Positions 27,954-36,400 of a DNA stretch of 64,000 nucleotides are shown here, in pieces. Numbering within the stretch: the stretch's first letter is position 1; each line of letters opens with the position of its first letter. The notes beneath the pieces were generated by a model. That model was not told where the DNA came from, made no database searches, and saw only the letters and a program-made list of their open reading frames with translations. This stretch comes from DATMER01 sp034667225 (GTDB taxonomy: Bacteria > Acidobacteriota > Thermoanaerobaculia > Multivoradales > UBA5704), in the NCBI GenBank assembly GCA_034667225.1, contig JAXDKG010000009.1, forward strand, positions 1 through 64,000, in the 5' to 3' direction. A program made the position numbers and the translations under genes.

Positions 27954-29804
27954 ATGGTTGGACGATGCGCTCTCGTTCTCTCGCTCGCGGTCCTTCTGGG
28001 CTGCGCGGGCAAGCCTCAACCCAACGTCAAAGTCCGGTACACCGAGATCCAGCCGACGCCCGCTCCTGTCCCGCCTCCGGTTCCCCAAGTGGTTCCGGCG
28101 AAGAGCGAGGGCGACCTGCCCACGCTCGGCGCGCCCCTCTCCACCCGCGAGGCCATGGACAAGGCCGTCGCATGGGCGGTCGAAGGGCTCACCTTCTACC
28201 AGACCGGCAAGTGGGACGAGGCCCGCAAGAGCTTCAGCGACGCGCGCCTGATCCTGCTGGAAGCCGACCTGCCGGACTTCTGGGAGCGGCAGGGGCTCGA
28301 GGCGATCCGTTCCGGACTGCCCGAGAGCCTCCGCCACTACGACCTCGAGGCCGTGTCCCGCGAGTTGGAGCGGACCGACCGGCTCAACCCCGCGGAGCTC
28401 GCCGAGCGCGTCGCCATCGAGACCGAGGTGCGCCGCATCCTGCGCCAGTTCGGCGACGTCTCGCCCGAGCAGGCCTACCTGAACGTCGTCGTCCACGAGA
28501 CCCAGCAATACATTTCGTTCTACCGCGGCAAGTACCGCGAGTTCTTCGAGCGCTCCTTCCTGCGCAAGCACAAGTACTGGCCGACGATCCAGGAGGTGTT
28601 CGCCTCCCACAAGCTCCCCGGCGAGCTCGGCTACATCGCGTTCGTGGAGAGCGGCTTCCAGCCCAAGGCGATGAGCCACGCCAACGCCCATGGGCTCTGG
28701 CAGTTCATCCCCGAGACCGGCCAGCGCTACGGCCTGATCCAGAAGGAGGACTTCTATGACGTGCGGAAGTCCACGGAGGCCGCGGCGGGCTACCTGGTCG
28801 ACCTGCTGAATATTTTTGGCGCGCGGTCGTTCCTCCTCTCCACCGCGGCCTACAACGCGGGCGAAGGGAAGATCATGAACTGCCTGCGCCGGACCGACGG
28901 CTATGACAAGCGCAGCTTCTGGGACATCCGCAGCTGCCTCGCGGTCGAGACCCAGGAGTACGTGCCCAAGATCCTGGCCGCAGCGGTGATCAGCTCCGAT
29001 CCGAAGCGCTTCGGGTTCTATCTCCCGAGCGCGGCCGAGATGGCGCAGCGCTACGACGTGGTCGTGGTGCCGCAGGTCATGTCCGTCGCCCGCATCGCCG
29101 AGCTCTCCGGAGTCGACGTGGTCGACGTGAGGCTCGCCAACAACGATCTCGATCCCAACCTGTCCACCACCCCCGGCCGCAACTTCCCCCTCTATCTCCC
29201 TGTCGGCAAGGGTGTCCAGTTCAGCACGGCCCTCGCGGCAATCCCAGCCATGCCGCCCGACCAGCCGCAGGTGATGCTGGCCTCCAGCTCCGTGCCGGAG
29301 ATTCGAATCCAGGAGCCCGAGCGCCGCCCCACCGAGAGGCGGACGCACGTGGTCAAGCACGGCGAGACCCTGAGCTCCATCGCCCGCACCTACGACCTCG
29401 AGGTGGGGACCCTGGCCAAGGCCAACGACATCCGCAGCCCATACACGCTCAGCATCGGGCAGAGCCTGGTCCTCCCTGGGGACAAGAACGTGACCCGGGT
29501 CGTCTACACGGTCAAATCGGGCAACACGCTCGACGAAGTGGCCGAGATCTTCTCGGTGCGGGACGAGGACATCCTGAGCTGGAACAGCCTGCGGAGCCGC
29601 AAGATCAAGAGCGGGCAGAAGCTGACCCTCTTCCCGCCGCGCGATTACGAGACCCGCACCTACAAGGTCCGCCGCGGGGACAGCCTCGCCGCGATCGCCC
29701 GCCGGTTCGGGGTGTCGATCGAGCACCTTTTGACCGTCAACGGGCTGACCTCGAGGAAGATCCTCCGGCCGGGACAGCGGCTGGTCCTGTACGTTCCTGC
29801 CTGA
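27954..29804 (+). CDS. mltD: Membrane-bound lytic murein transglycosylase with three LysM domains (MltD-like)
   Basis: A 616-residue lipoprotein (LAVLLGCAG lipobox). After a helical region of about 170 residues comes the SLT domain. The catalytic Glu is at about residue 232 in YIAFVESGFQPKAMSH, followed by NAHGLWQFIPETGQRYG and TAAYNAGEGKI. Three LysM modules close the protein, beginning THVVKHGETLSSIA, VVYTVKSGNTLDEVA and YKVRRGDSLAAIA. It cleaves peptidoglycan between MurNAc and GlcNAc to give anhydro ends; LysM modules hold it on the wall. E. coli MltD has two LysM domains. Confidence 0.93.
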   Translation: MVGRCALVLSLAVLLGCAGKPQPNVKVRYTEIQPTPAPVPPPVPQVVPAKSEGDLPTLGAPLSTREAMDKAVAWAVEGLTFYQTGKWDEARKSFSDARLILLEADLPDFWERQGLEAIRSGLPESLRHYDLEAVSRELERTDRLNPAELAERVAIETEVRRILRQFGDVSPEQAYLNVVVHETQQYISFYRGKYREFFERSFLRKHKYWPTIQEVFASHKLPGELGYIAFVESGFQPKAMSHANAHGLWQFIPETGQRYGLIQKEDFYDVRKSTEAAAGYLVDLLNIFGARSFLLSTAAYNAGEGKIMNCLRRTDGYDKRSFWDIRSCLAVETQEYVPKILAAAVISSDPKRFGFYLPSAAEMAQRYDVVVVPQVMSVARIAELSGVDVVDVRLANNDLDPNLSTTPGRNFPLYLPVGKGVQFSTALAAIPAMPPDQPQVMLASSSVPEIRIQEPERRPTERRTHVVKHGETLSSIARTYDLEVGTLAKANDIRSPYTLSIGQSLVLPGDKNVTRVVYTVKSGNTLDEVAEIFSVRDEDILSWNSLRSRKIKSGQKLTLFPPRDYETRTYKVRRGDSLAAIARRFGVSIEHLLTVNGLTSRKILRPGQRLVLYVPA

Positions 29805-29812
29805 CCAAATCT

Positions 29813-29974
29813 CTAGGGCTTGCCCGAGCTGACGCCCGGGCCGGCCCCCGAGGTCTTGTCCTCGACCGGGCGCTTCTGCTCGGTGCGGCCGTCCGTGACG
29901 GACTCGCGCTCCTTCCGGTTGCGTTCGTCCTGCGAGTCGGGGCGGCGGTTCTTGTCGTCTTCCAGTGTGGCCAT
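29813..29974 (-). CDS. Small, highly charged hypothetical protein
   Basis: A 53-residue frame (MATLEDDKNRRPDSQDERNR, then a Ser/Gly-rich end) in the gap between two plus-strand genes. GGGAGG lies seven bases before the ATG at 29974. It is almost entirely charged or polar and likely disordered. Support comes only from the good start signal and the codon-like composition; no family is recognised. Confidence 0.5.
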   Translation of the reverse strand: MATLEDDKNRRPDSQDERNRKERESVTDGRTEQKRPVEDKTSGAGPGVSSGKP

Positions 29975-30016
29975 GCTGATCCTCCCTGCTTCTCCCTGGG
30001 GTGCTATCGTCGTGCC

Positions 30017-30898
30017 ATGGTGAAGAAATGTTCGTTGGCAGCCGCGCTCCTCGTCTGCAGCGTGCTGCCGGGTTGCCGGTCGGCACAGCCCTACTTATCT
30101 CCCTCCTTGCACCCTGTATCGTGCGGCGGCGGGATCGCGGGGGTGGAGCAGTTGACGGCGCCCCTGGTGCTGGTTGGAGAGATCCACGGAACCAGCGAGA
30201 TCCCCGCCACATTCGGGCGTCTGGTCTGCCAGGCGGCAGCCGGACGGCGCGGCGAGACGGTCCTCGCCGGCCTGGAGGTCCTGTCGAGCACACAGTCCGC
30301 GATCGACGTCTTCCTCGCGAGCGACGGTGGTGCTCCCGCGGCCCAGGCGCTGCTCGCGCAGGAGTTCTGGCAGCGCGAGTATCAGGACGGGCGGAGCAGC
30401 AAGGCAATGTTCGCCATGCTCGACGAGATCCGCCGCCTGCGGAAGGCAGGTCTGAAGATCGAAGTGCGGGCGCTCGATCCGGTGGGTTTCGACTCGCCGG
30501 GCGGCCGGGATGCCGCGATGGCCGCTGCGCTGGTCGACGCCATCGAGACCCTTCATCCCGCGCAGACCCTGGTCCTGGTCGGCAACGTACACTCGCGGAC
30601 CTTGAATGGATACCCATGGGATGCGAACGCTGCCTACGTCCCTCTCGGAGCGCACCTGCGGGCCCGGTACGGCGACCTGATCGCCCTCGACATCAAGAAC
30701 TCGGGTGGATCGGCCTGGATCTGCATGTCTGCCGACGCCAAGGATTGCGGCGCTCGAGATCAGCGCGCCAGCGAAACGCCCGGTATGGTTCCCCGCATCG
30801 CGATGGACCCGGAAGCGGCCCCCCGAACCGGGCACGACGGCGCGCTTTTCATCGGCCCGGTGACCGCGTCGCCTCCAGCGCGCCTCGAAAGGCCCTGA
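30017..30898 (+). CDS. Putative lipoprotein of the ChaN/erythromycin-esterase-like fold
   Basis: A 293-residue lipoprotein (AALLVCSVLPGC lipobox). The domain opens with LVLVGEIHGTSEIP and later has LVLVGNVHSRTLNG, the paired GE-x-H and G-x-x-H motifs of the ChaN/Ere/TraB-like superfamily, which binds metals or haem or acts as a hydrolase. The intervening helices and IEVRALDPVGFDS fit that fold. Which member function applies is not clear. It ends eight bases before yjbQ. Confidence 0.65.
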   Translation: MVKKCSLAAALLVCSVLPGCRSAQPYLSPSLHPVSCGGGIAGVEQLTAPLVLVGEIHGTSEIPATFGRLVCQAAAGRRGETVLAGLEVLSSTQSAIDVFLASDGGAPAAQALLAQEFWQREYQDGRSSKAMFAMLDEIRRLRKAGLKIEVRALDPVGFDSPGGRDAAMAAALVDAIETLHPAQTLVLVGNVHSRTLNGYPWDANAAYVPLGAHLRARYGDLIALDIKNSGGSAWICMSADAKDCGARDQRASETPGMVPRIAMDPEAAPRTGHDGALFIGPVTASPPARLERP

Positions 30899-30906
30899 CT
30901 GACGCC

Positions 30907-31314
30907 ATGGTGAGGAAGCTGTCGATCCACATCCCCGGCCAGGGTCTCCACGAGGTTACCCGTGAGGTGGCGGAGGCGGTGCGCGAGAGCGGCGTGCGCG
31001 AGGGGCTCTGCACGCTCTTTCTCCAGCACACCTCGGCGAGCCTGACCATTCAGGAGAACGCCGATCCCTCAGCCCGGCGCGATCTCGAGAACTGGCTCAA
31101 CCGGCTCGTGCCCGAGCGCGATCCCCTCTACACCCACACTCAGGAAGGGCCGGACGACATGCCTTCCCACATCAAGGCCGCGCTCACTGCGGTTTCGCTG
31201 TCGGTGCCCATCACCGGCGGCGAGCTTGGCTTGGGCACCTGGCAGGGGATCTATGTCTGGGAGCACCGGAAGCGGTCGGGGGCGCGGCAGCTTCTGGTGC
31301 ACATCGGGGACTGA
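30907..31314 (+). CDS. yjbQ: YjbQ/UPF0047 family protein
   Basis: A 135-residue protein matching YjbQ: FLQHTSASLTIQENADPSAR, then THTQEGPDDMPSHIKAAL, then LGLGTWQGIYVWEHR. The family has weak thiamine-phosphate-synthase activity in E. coli, but its main role is uncertain. Metal-binding His residues are present. It is convergent with, and directly abuts, the stop of the VWFA protein gene. Confidence 0.93.
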   Translation: MVRKLSIHIPGQGLHEVTREVAEAVRESGVREGLCTLFLQHTSASLTIQENADPSARRDLENWLNRLVPERDPLYTHTQEGPDDMPSHIKAALTAVSLSVPITGGELGLGTWQGIYVWEHRKRSGARQLLVHIGD

Positions 31315-33717
31315 TCAGGGGTAGTACCCGCTGATCGTCCGAGCCTCCATGCCCTTCTGGGCCACCTCCACCCTCACCGCGCGGAAGCCGTCTTTCGGGC
31401 TGTTGTTCGAGGACTGGTACGAGATCCGGTACTGCGACCGCAGCTCGCGCTCGATCTGCTGGTAGACGCCGTCGAGCTGCGCCGTGCTGTCCACGAAGTA
31501 GCTCCGCCCTCCAGTCTCGGCGGCCATACGCCGGAGCTTCTCTCCAGCCTCGCCCTTGGCGCCTTCCGGCAGGCCAAGGCCGACTGTATAGACGGCAATC
31601 CCGGCCCGGCGCGCGCACTCCATCGACTGTTCGAAGGTGAGGCGGCTCGAACGGTCCATGCCATCGGAGAGCAGCAGCACCGCCCTCTGCCCCTTCACTC
31701 CGCTTAGATATTGGAGTCCGTAGGCCAGGCTGTCGTAGAGCGAGGTCTGGTCCTCCGCTAACAGGCCGGTGAGACCCTCGCGCAGCTCTTCCAGGTCGTT
31801 GGTGAGGCGCACGGCCACGCGCGGCGTCCGGTTGAAGGTGATCACGGCGGCCTGGTCCACAGGCCGCAGAGTCCTTTGCAGGAACTGGAGCGCGGCCTCG
31901 CGGGTCTGCTCCAGCCGTTCGCGCATCGAAAGGGAATTGTCGATCAGGGTCACCACGCGGATGGGCGTCTCCCCCACCGGCTCCACGATCCGGACCTTCT
32001 GCGGCACGCCGTCCTCCAGCACGCTGAAGATACCGGGATCGACCGCCTGCACCGGCCGGCCGGAGCCGTCGAGCACGGTTGTAAAGAGCTCGACCAGGCG
32101 CACGGCCATCGCATCGGGCATCGCCGCGGTGTTGAGCAGCACCAGGTCTTCCGCGGCGCGGCCATCCGGGAGATAGGCGACCGCCCGCACGTAGCCAACT
32201 TCCTTGCCCTTGGGGAGGAGGATCGGCTGCGTGTAGGGCGGCTGGTAGAGCGTGGCGACGCGGCCCTCGTTGAACCAGACCTCCACGCGCTCGACCCTCT
32301 CCCCCTGCGGCGGCTCCACCTGGACCCGCGCGCGCAGGCTGTCTCGGTAAGTCTTACCGGGCTGTGGATCGAGCAGGCGCACGGCGAAGCGCTGCGCGCC
32401 GGAGTTGAGGAACAGCTCATCCCGCGCCAGCACCTCGCCGTTCGCGCCGAGCCCCTCGACCGACAGCTTCTGGAGCCGCGGCACGTCGCCCAGGTCGAGC
32501 GTCACCGCGTAGGGCGGACGCGTGCGGGTGTAGATCCGCCGGCCGTCGAGCAGAAAGGCGACCTGGGAGACCGGGCCCTCGGCCCGCGCCTCGAAGCGCG
32601 TGGTGCCGGCGAGCAGCTTGTCGGCCGGGCGCAGCAGGCGGACACCGGGCCGGCTCGCCGTGAGCGCCGCATCCGCCTCTTCGTACAATCTGTCGAGCGA
32701 GGCCGCCAGGGATGGATCGTACGCCGGCACGGAAAGCTCGCGCTCGCCCAGGAAAAAGCGCTTGGTGATGAGGTCCACGAGCTTGATCCGCAGCTTGTAC
32801 AAGCCCGGCCGCAGGTAGCGCTCGAAGACCAGGGGGATGAACGCCTGGGATTCGATCCGGGGATCGACCTGGAAGGTGTAGCGGAAGTCTTCGAGCACGC
32901 CCCGGTCCTGCAGCACCTGGCCGGTGACGAGCAGCTCGTGGCTCGGCGGGGACAGCGACTCCGCGGGAACCGTCATCAGCACGCGGACGACGCTGTTGTC
33001 CTCGAAGCGCGCCGGGTACTCCACCTCCAGATCGGCGCGCAGGGCGTCCTCGCCGGGCGCCGCTTCGGCAGGTATGTCGGCGGGAAGGGCCACGAGCCGG
33101 GTATACCAGTCCCTCGGGTCGGGACGCGGACGGGCGAGGGTCCGCTCCACCAGCGCGCGGTATTGCTCGTCGCCCAGGGAGAAGATCCATTTCGATTCCC
33201 GCAAGAGCTCCTTGGAGCACCCCTCGGCCGAGGGTGGATGCAGCTTCGGAGCGTCCGGCCCCGGCTGCCAGAGCTTCGCTGTGCTTCCGAGAGTGAAGAC
33301 GAGCACAGACCTGTGCTTCACCTGGAAGGTCGGCTCGTAGACCCAGAATTCGTAGATGGGAGCGCCGGGGCAGCTCGCCTCGAAAGAGGTGTCAGGCTCG
33401 CCGCGCAGGAGCAGGGCACGCGAGCGGTCGTCGCCGGGTGCCCAGCGCTGCCGCGCCTCGGCCATGCGCGCGGTCCAGGCCTCCTGCAGCTCGTTGCGCC
33501 CGGTCTGGGGGAACGGGTCGCGCACTTCCCAGAAGCGGCGGATGAACTCCTGCCTCTCCACCTCGCCCGGCAGTTGGAGGTAGGCCTGGCGTTCGGCGTT
33601 GCCTATGAGCAGCGCGACGTCATCCAGCCAGGCTTCTTCAGCTGCCAGGGGAAGGCACAGAAAGAGAGAGAAGAGGCAAAAAGCAAGGACGCTCCGGCTC
33701 GGCCTTGGGGTCAGCAT
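31315..33717 (-). CDS. GWxTD domain and VWFA-related (acidobacterial type) secreted protein
   Basis: An 800-residue exported protein. The ATG at 33717 yields a signal peptide ending CLPLAAEE. Residues about 28-180 are a GWxTD-type domain (FIRRFWEVRDPFPQTG, then YEFWVYEP). Beta-rich repeats lie in the middle. A C-terminal VWA-like domain has the metal site VTLIDNSLSM (DxSxS) and AVLLLSDGMDRSS, ending YRISYQSS. This pairing is typical of Acidobacteriota and helps assign the host. Such proteins likely bind ligands outside the cytoplasm; no specific partner is known. Confidence 0.88.
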   Translation of the reverse strand: MLTPRPSRSVLAFCLFSLFLCLPLAAEEAWLDDVALLIGNAERQAYLQLPGEVERQEFIRRFWEVRDPFPQTGRNELQEAWTARMAEARQRWAPGDDRSRALLLRGEPDTSFEASCPGAPIYEFWVYEPTFQVKHRSVLVFTLGSTAKLWQPGPDAPKLHPPSAEGCSKELLRESKWIFSLGDEQYRALVERTLARPRPDPRDWYTRLVALPADIPAEAAPGEDALRADLEVEYPARFEDNSVVRVLMTVPAESLSPPSHELLVTGQVLQDRGVLEDFRYTFQVDPRIESQAFIPLVFERYLRPGLYKLRIKLVDLITKRFFLGERELSVPAYDPSLAASLDRLYEEADAALTASRPGVRLLRPADKLLAGTTRFEARAEGPVSQVAFLLDGRRIYTRTRPPYAVTLDLGDVPRLQKLSVEGLGANGEVLARDELFLNSGAQRFAVRLLDPQPGKTYRDSLRARVQVEPPQGERVERVEVWFNEGRVATLYQPPYTQPILLPKGKEVGYVRAVAYLPDGRAAEDLVLLNTAAMPDAMAVRLVELFTTVLDGSGRPVQAVDPGIFSVLEDGVPQKVRIVEPVGETPIRVVTLIDNSLSMRERLEQTREAALQFLQRTLRPVDQAAVITFNRTPRVAVRLTNDLEELREGLTGLLAEDQTSLYDSLAYGLQYLSGVKGQRAVLLLSDGMDRSSRLTFEQSMECARRAGIAVYTVGLGLPEGAKGEAGEKLRRMAAETGGRSYFVDSTAQLDGVYQQIERELRSQYRISYQSSNNSPKDGFRAVRVEVAQKGMEARTISGYYP

Positions 33718-33823
33718 GCCCACCTCCACTGCGGCGGTGCCGAGCGCTCCGATATAGGTTCCCCCGACCCGCCACGCGTATTGGCGCGGCAGCAAGAGGC
33801 GTGCCGGGAGAGGGGTTAGGGGG

Positions 33824-35190
33824 CATACGCGTTAACTTTGGTTCTTGACATCAGCGACGGAGTAGCGGAATCTAGGATCATGAAGATCCTGGAACTGCTC
33901 GGACCGCAGTGGCAGTACCTTCTTTCCATGTTGCCAGCAGGGTTTGACCTGGAGGCGACAGCTCGGCAAACAGGTGCCTTGGTTCGCAAGCGGGTGATTC
34001 GGGAGGCAGAGACCCTGTTGTGGTTGGCCTTGGCTTATAGCTGCGGTGGTTTGTCGTTGCGGCAGACGAGCAGTTGGGCCGAGGCTCAGGGCATCGCAAA
34101 GTTGTCTCAAGTGGCTGTGATGAAACGTCTACGGGGCATCTCCACTTGGCTTGGCCTGCTGCTAGGAGCCAAACTCGCAGAGAGGGCAGGCTTTGCAGGT
34201 CTTGAGGAGTTTGGTCTTCGTCTGCGCTTGGTCGACGCCACGACAGTGTCGGCTCCGGGCAGTCGAGGCACGGACTGGCGAATCCACCTGGGGTTTCGTT
34301 TGGGGGATCAAAGTATTGATTCTGTAGAGTTGACGGGGCCTGAGGGTGGAGAGAGTCTGAAGCGTTTTCGTATCGGTGATCGGGACTTGGTCATTGCAGA
34401 CGCCGGCTATGGCCATCGTGGTGGTTTAGAGTCGGTCCATCAAGCAGGTGGACTGTTTATTGTTCGGATGAATTGGCAGAACCTTCCGCTGCAGAGCGTG
34501 ACAGGCGAGCCCTTTGACCTGATGGGAGCCTTGAGGCAGGTACCAGATACCCAGGCGGTGGAGTTTGGGCTTCAGACCGCCCCGACCCGCGAACTCTCTG
34601 CTGTGCCGGTGCGCTTGGTGGTGCTGCGAAAGAGCGCGGTGGCCACTGAGCAGGCTCAGAAAAGAGCACGGCAGGAAGCGCAAAAGAAGGGACGTAAGGT
34701 GGACTCCAGGACGTTGGAGGCCGCTGGCTACATCCTGCTGCTGAGCTCAGCGCCGGCCGAGCAACTCAGTGCCAGTCAGATCCTGGAGCTTTACCGGTTC
34801 CGCTGGCAGGTGGAACTGGCCTTCAAGCGGATGAAGAGTCTTATGCAGTTGGGTGATCTTCCGGTCCGAGACCCTGATTTAGCTCGCACCTATCTGTACG
34901 CCAAACTCTTGGCAGTTCTGCTGGTGGAAGACCTTACCAGGAACTTCCTGTCGTTTTCCCCCTGGGGCTTCCGACTCAAAACAGTGCCCCAGCCTGTGGC
35001 GAATTCAGGCTGTCCTATATAAGACATTGGTGCTCACCATCTTGGGCCAACTCGGTTTGGCCGATCTGGTCCGGCAAGCCGCTCAGCTCAAACGCCACTT
35101 CTTCGAACCCCAGCGCGCGCGAGGCAACCAAGCCGCTGAGGCTCTTTCAACGGCACGGCGCCTGAGACGGGACATAGGTTAACGCCTATG
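33824..35190 (+). mobile_element. IS4-type insertion sequence, about 1.37 kb
   Basis: Imperfect terminal inverted repeats, CATACGCGTTAAC (33824) and GTTAACGCCTATG (35178-35190), agree at 12 of 13 positions and bracket one transposase gene. The interior has lower GC and different codon use from the flanks. No clear target duplication is visible. Both flanks carry related C/G-rich stem sequences (around CCCTCCC...GGGAGGG), so it may have entered an intergenic palindrome. Confidence 0.82.
33880..35182 (+). pseudogene. IS4-family DDE transposase with a C-terminal frameshift
   Basis: The ATG at 33880 opens a frame with the DDE residues: Asp in RLRLVDATTVSAPGS, Asp in LVIADAGYGHRGG, and Glu in the Y(2)R(3)E(6)K-type signature LYRFRWQVELAFKRMKS. 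At the A-run 34978-34981 the frame is lost and stops at 35022. Removing one A restores the family-like continuation CPSLWRIQAVLYKTLVLTIL and the frame runs to a stop at 35180-35182, at the right repeat. The element is therefore probably inactive, unless the shift is a sequencing error or is programmed. Confidence 0.82.
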
Positions 35191-35195
35191 AGTGA

Positions 35196-35402
35196 AGACC
35201 CCCTCCCCGACCCTCCCCCGCTTCGCGGGAGAGGGAGCCCCCTCCCGGCAAGGTCAGCCTCGACCGCACGTTCTTCTCGAACCTCCTCACCTACGGCGGC
35301 ATCCCGGTGATCGGGGTCGTGCTCACGCAGTTTCCCGCGGTGGGACACGTCTTCGGCGGCTGGCTGGGTCCGCTTCTGCGGGTGGTGGGAGGCGGGGGCT
35401 AG
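35196..35402 (+). pseudogene. C-terminal remnant of a membrane protein next to the IS
   Basis: Downstream of the IS a short frame encodes KVSLDRTFFSNLLTYGGIPV followed by a hydrophobic helix and GPLLRVVGGGG, ending at a TAG at 35400. It looks like the last membrane segment of a larger protein and has no start. The first part of the frame is derived from the C/G-rich repeat. The rest of the gene is missing, presumably lost at the time of the insertion or repeat rearrangement. Apart from this and a promoter I see nothing else in 35191-35496. Confidence 0.6.
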
Positions 35403-35469
35403 GCTGGCTCGGGGACGACATCCGGGCCGGTAGTCTGCTGGCTTTCCCCATTCTCCGGCGGTCGTTCGC

Positions 35470-35475
35470 TATACT
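35470..35475 (+). promoter_or_regulatory. Candidate -10 element of the YoeB module
   Basis: TATACT lies 21 bases before the antitoxin ATG at 35497 and just upstream of the ribosome binding site GGGAGG. No convincing -35 is seen. Confidence 0.35.
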
Positions 35476-35496
35476 AGGCCCGGGAGGTTTCAACCG

Positions 35497-35745
35497 ATGT
35501 ACGCACTCTACAAGCTGCGCGCGGACGAGCTCGATCAGCGCTTTCTCGATACCCTGAAGAGCCAGTTCCGGGACCGGGAGATCGAGATTGCGGTCAGTGA
35601 AGCGGTGGACAGCACGGAAGATGAGACCGCGTATCTACTGCGGTCTCCAGCCAACCGCGAGCGGTTGCTGCGCGCAATTGACAATGTGGCCCAGGGGCTG
35701 GATCTCGAAACCGTCGAGCTCGACGATCTCGACGATCTCCCATGA
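35497..35745 (+). CDS. Antitoxin of a YoeB-type module with YefM-like C-terminal segment
   Basis: An 82-residue protein. The C-terminal half, DETAYLLRSPANRERLLRAI, closely resembles the YefM segment that wraps around YoeB. The N-terminal half, MYALYKLRADELDQRFLD and FRDREIEIAVSEAVD, does not resemble the Phd/YefM DNA-binding fold. GGGAGG precedes the ATG. The stop overlaps the toxin start by 4 bp (ATGA). It should neutralise the toxin; autorepression through the different N-terminus is an inference. Confidence 0.85.
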   Translation: MYALYKLRADELDQRFLDTLKSQFRDREIEIAVSEAVDSTEDETAYLLRSPANRERLLRAIDNVAQGLDLETVELDDLDDLP

Positions 35746-35999
35746 GGCGGATCGCCTTCGAGAAAAGTGCATTCGAGGACTTCACCGACTGGGCAACCAC
35801 GGACAAGAAGATCTACAAGAGGATCGCGGCGCTCATCCTCGACACTCTGAGGCAACCCTTTACTGGCCTGGGCAAACCCGAACCTTTGCGGCATGAGCTG
35901 CAAGGGTATTGGTCCCGCCGCATCAATGGCGAGCATCGCCTGATCTACAAGGTGGACGACGAAGCCATCACCATCATCGCCTGCAGATATCACTACTGA
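35742..35999 (+). CDS. yoeB: YoeB/Txe family mRNA interferase toxin
   Basis: An 85-residue RelE-superfamily RNase nearly colinear with E. coli YoeB: TDKKIYKRIAALILDT, GLGKPEPLRHELQGYWSRRI, EHRLIYKV and the C-terminal CRYHY. The catalytic residues of YoeB are conserved here as Glu47, Arg66 and His84. It cleaves mRNA on the ribosome during translation. The 3' end overlaps the convergent RidA gene by 7 bp. Confidence 0.95.
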   Translation: MRRIAFEKSAFEDFTDWATTDKKIYKRIAALILDTLRQPFTGLGKPEPLRHELQGYWSRRINGEHRLIYKVDDEAITIIACRYHY

Positions 36000-36400
36000 C
36001 CTTCAGCCTCCCCCGGCACCACCGCCGTAGCCTCGATCTCCACCAGCGCCCTGTCTTCCAGAAGAGCTGCCACCACCACTAAGGACATCGGCGGGAAGTG
36101 GCGGCCGAGAACCTCCCGATAGGCGCGGCCAATCTCGCGGCGGGCGGCGTTGTAGGCGGCCTTGTCGACGAGGTACCAGGTGAGGCGGACCAGATGCTGC
36201 GGTTCGGCCCCGGCTTCCTTCAGAACCGCCACGATGTTTTCCAAGGCCTGCCGGACCTGCTCGGCGAGGTCGTCGGTCTCGAACTGGCAGGTGGCGGGGT
36301 TCCAGCCTATCTGGCCGGCGATGTAAACCTGACGGCCCTGGACCGCAACTCCGTTCGCATAGCCGACGGGGGCGGCCCAGCCTTCGGGTTGGAGGATCAC
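35993..36400 (-). CDS. RidA/YjgF-family enamine/imine deaminase-like protein in the aryl-CoA cluster
   Basis: A 135-residue RidA-fold protein: VQGRQVYIAGQIGW, then LENIVAVLKEAGAEPQHLV, then LEDRALVEIEATAVV. The Arg and Glu of the last motif are the ones that position the substrate in RidA enzymes, which hydrolyse reactive enamines/imines to ketones and ammonia. It overlaps the ligase gene by 4 bp and is the last gene of the cluster. Its likely job here is releasing ammonia from an amino-cyclohexene-CoA intermediate; that is an inference. Confidence 0.85.
   Translation of the reverse strand: MILQPEGWAAPVGYANGVAVQGRQVYIAGQIGWNPATCQFETDDLAEQVRQALENIVAVLKEAGAEPQHLVRLTWYLVDKAAYNAARREIGRAYREVLGRHFPPMSLVVVAALLEDRALVEIEATAVVPGEAEGQ

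Noticed and set aside
27948..30617. A long minus-strand open frame of 889 codons opposite mltD
   Set aside because: It is an antisense shadow of the transglycosylase gene with no start signal and no domain.
34978..35022. Programmed frameshifting in the IS4-type transposase
   Set aside because: The A-run is only four bases, no stimulatory structure is evident, IS4-family transposases normally use a single frame, and all catalytic residues precede the shift.
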